Shown here piece by piece: positions 3,883 through 5,153 of a stretch of 5,153 bases of DNA. The stretch's first letter is position 1. Each line of letters starts with the position of its first letter. The DNA lies in assembly GCA_910585165.1 (NCBI GenBank), contig CAJUBX010000116.1, positions 1-5,153 of the forward strand, in the 5' to 3' direction. Source of the DNA: an uncultured Oscillibacter sp. (GTDB taxonomy: Bacteria > Bacillota > Clostridia > Oscillospirales > Oscillospiraceae). Made by a program: the position numbers and the translations under genes. A model generated the notes under the pieces. It was not told where the DNA came from and made no database searches. It was given only the letters and a program-made list of their open reading frames with translations.

Positions 3883-5153
3883 ATGCAGCCGACACTTTGT
3901 TCCAGATGCAAGAAAAACGTCGCCGTGGTGTTCATTTCCAAGCTGGACGGCGAGAAGACCATCAACGAGGGCTTGTGCCTGAAGTGCGCCAAGGAGCTGG
4001 GGCTTCCCCAGGTGGACGACATGATGAAGCGCATGGGCATCTCCGACGAGGACCTGGAGACGCTGAACAGCGAAATGATGCAGGCCATGAACGGCGTGGA
4101 AAGCATCGAGGACCTGCCCAGCGGCGAGGAGGGCGGGGAGGAGGAGGGCAAAACCGCCACCTTCCCCTTCCTGAACCGCCTGTTCTCCGGCGGGGACTCC
4201 TCCAAGGACAGCGCCGAGGAGGGCCGGAGTGAGCGCCGGGAGAAGAAGGACTCTCCCAAAAACGCCAAGCGGAAGTATCTGGAGAACTACTGCATCTCCC
4301 TGACCCAGAAGGCCAAGGAGGGCAAGCTGGACCCGGTGATCGGCCGGGCGGAGGAGATTGAGCGGGTGGTCCAGATTCTGAACCGCCGCCAGAAGAACAA
4401 CCCCTGTCTCATCGGCGAGCCCGGCGTTGGCAAGACTGCCATCGCCGAGGGCCTTTCCCAGCGCATCGCGGAGGGCGACGTGCCCTTCAAGCTGCGTGAG
4501 AAGGAGGTTTACCTTCTGGACCTGACGGCCCTGGTGGCCGGGACCCAGTTCCGCGGCCAGTTCGAAAGCCGGATGAAGGGGCTTATCGACGAGGTGAAGC
4601 GCCTGGGGAACATCATTTTAATGATCGACGAAGTCCATAACCTGGTGGGCGCGGGGGACGCGGAGGGCAGCATGAACGCCGCCAATATTTTAAAGCCCGC
4701 TCTCTCCCGGGGGGAAATTCAGGTTATCGGCGCGACGACGTTTAACGAGTACCGCAAGCACATTGAAAAGGACTCCGCCCTGGAGCGCCGCTTCCAGCCG
4801 GTGACGGTGAACGAGCCCTCAGTGGAGGATTCCATCAAGATTTTAAGGGGCCTTGCGCCCAAGTATGAGGAGTTCCATGGCGTGAAGCTGACGGAGGGCA
4901 TCCTCCGCCAGGCGGTGCTGCTCAGCGAGCGCTATATCACGGACCGCTTCCTGCCGGATAAGGCCATCGACCTTATTGACGAGGCCAGCTCCGACCTGAA
5001 TCTCAAGGACCCGAACATCTCCCGGCGGATGCAGATTCAGCGGGAGATGGACGACTACGCCAAGGAGCGGACCATGCTGGAGGAGAAGGAGGAGAAGTCC
5101 GAGGAGGACTACGCCCGCATGGCGGAGCTGAAAAGCCGGGACCTCCAGCTCTC
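3883..5153 (+). CDS. ATP-dependent Clp protease ATP-binding subunit, ClpE/ClpC-like with N-terminal zinc finger (3' truncated)
   Basis: This is a Hsp100/Clp AAA+ unfoldase that would form a hexamer, unfold proteins with ATP and feed them to ClpP in the cytoplasm. The first 423 codons are present and open to the window edge. Cys6, Cys9, Cys32 and Cys35 form a Cys4 zinc finger like that of ClpE, replacing the double ClpN repeat of ClpC. Residues about 50-126 are a charged, probably disordered linker, acidic first and then basic. The first AAA domain begins near 132 with the family phrase LDPVIGR at 149-155. Walker A is GEPGVGKT at 178-185, Walker B is IILMIDE at 244-250, a sensor-1 region GATT lies at 283-286, and Arg302/Arg303 (LERRF) are the arginine-finger candidates. 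YITDRFLPDKAIDLIDEA closes the domain, and from about 379 a charged helical stretch (REMDDYAKERTMLEEKEE) starts the middle coiled-coil domain. The second AAA domain and the ClpP-binding loop lie beyond the window. ClpE-like is preferred over ClpC because of the zinc finger. Confidence 0.93.
   Translation, partial: MQPTLCSRCKKNVAVVFISKLDGEKTINEGLCLKCAKELGLPQVDDMMKRMGISDEDLETLNSEMMQAMNGVESIEDLPSGEEGGEEEGKTATFPFLNRLFSGGDSSKDSAEEGRSERREKKDSPKNAKRKYLENYCISLTQKAKEGKLDPVIGRAEEIERVVQILNRRQKNNPCLIGEPGVGKTAIAEGLSQRIAEGDVPFKLREKEVYLLDLTALVAGTQFRGQFESRMKGLIDEVKRLGNIILMIDEVHNLVGAGDAEGSMNAANILKPALSRGEIQVIGATTFNEYRKHIEKDSALERRFQPVTVNEPSVEDSIKILRGLAPKYEEFHGVKLTEGILRQAVLLSERYITDRFLPDKAIDLIDEASSDLNLKDPNISRRMQIQREMDDYAKERTMLEEKEEKSEEDYARMAELKSRDLQL

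Noticed and set aside
3897..4232. A 111-codon + strand frame inside the start of clp
   Set aside because: It is an out-of-frame reading of the zinc-finger and linker codons, rich in Arg and Gly. The clp frame itself is clearly coding.
3750..4268. A 172-codon open frame on the - strand across the cvpA-clp junction
   Set aside because: It is antisense to the clp zinc finger and linker. The Ser-rich translation reflects the reversed Glu/Asp and Gly codons of clp, and no ribosome binding site or domain is seen.
1..5153. CRISPR array, transposon ends, tRNA genes or a defence-type cluster
   Set aside because: No spaced direct repeats, inverted ends with transposase, cloverleaf-like sequence or defence-associated domains were seen. 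Recognised genes account for almost all of the window.

Overview
The window is an ordinary-looking chromosomal stretch from a high-GC member of the Firmicutes (Bacillota). It most resembles the Clostridia, and within them an Oscillospiraceae-type gut anaerobe. The reasons are the GC-rich codons combined with strong AGGAGG-type ribosome binding sites, the use of GTG and TTG starts, the ecfT-truA linkage typical of Firmicutes, and the presence of a DUF5711-type protein, a CvpA protein and a zinc-finger ClpC/ClpE-type ATPase. The assignment below class level is inference. All recognised genes lie on the + strand.

Layout: 1-201 is the 3' end of ecfT, the membrane coupling subunit of an energy-coupling-factor vitamin/metal transporter. 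218-1111 (GTG start) is an unrecognised single-pass membrane protein with a short coiled coil and a predicted extracytoplasmic beta-rich domain. 1129-1884 is truA, the tRNA pseudouridine(38-40) synthase. 1877-3040 overlaps truA by 8 bases and encodes a membrane-anchored, probably beta-propeller protein that resembles DUF5711. 3098-3796 (TTG start) is a CvpA-family multi-pass membrane protein. 3883-5153 is the first 423 codons of a Clp-type AAA+ unfoldase with an N-terminal Cys4 zinc finger; it runs off the right edge.

The tight spacing from ecfT through the DUF5711-like gene (16-17 base gaps, then an 8-base overlap) suggests one transcript. A 57-base gap separates it from cvpA. A well-formed sigma-A-like promoter overlaps the last codons of cvpA and points to separate transcription of the clp gene. 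The clp leader holds three short GC-rich hairpins and two overlapping mini-ORFs.

In well-known Firmicutes such as Bacillus subtilis the ribosomal-protein region reads ecfA1-ecfA2-ecfT-truA-rplM-rpsI. Here an extra membrane protein gene sits between ecfT and truA, and truA is followed by a cell-envelope pair rather than rplM-rpsI. No mobile element, CRISPR array, tRNA, rRNA or defence system is visible. The points most worth following up are the unknown ecfT-truA protein, the structured clp leader, and the acidic linker of the Clp protein with a hydrophobic patch inside it.
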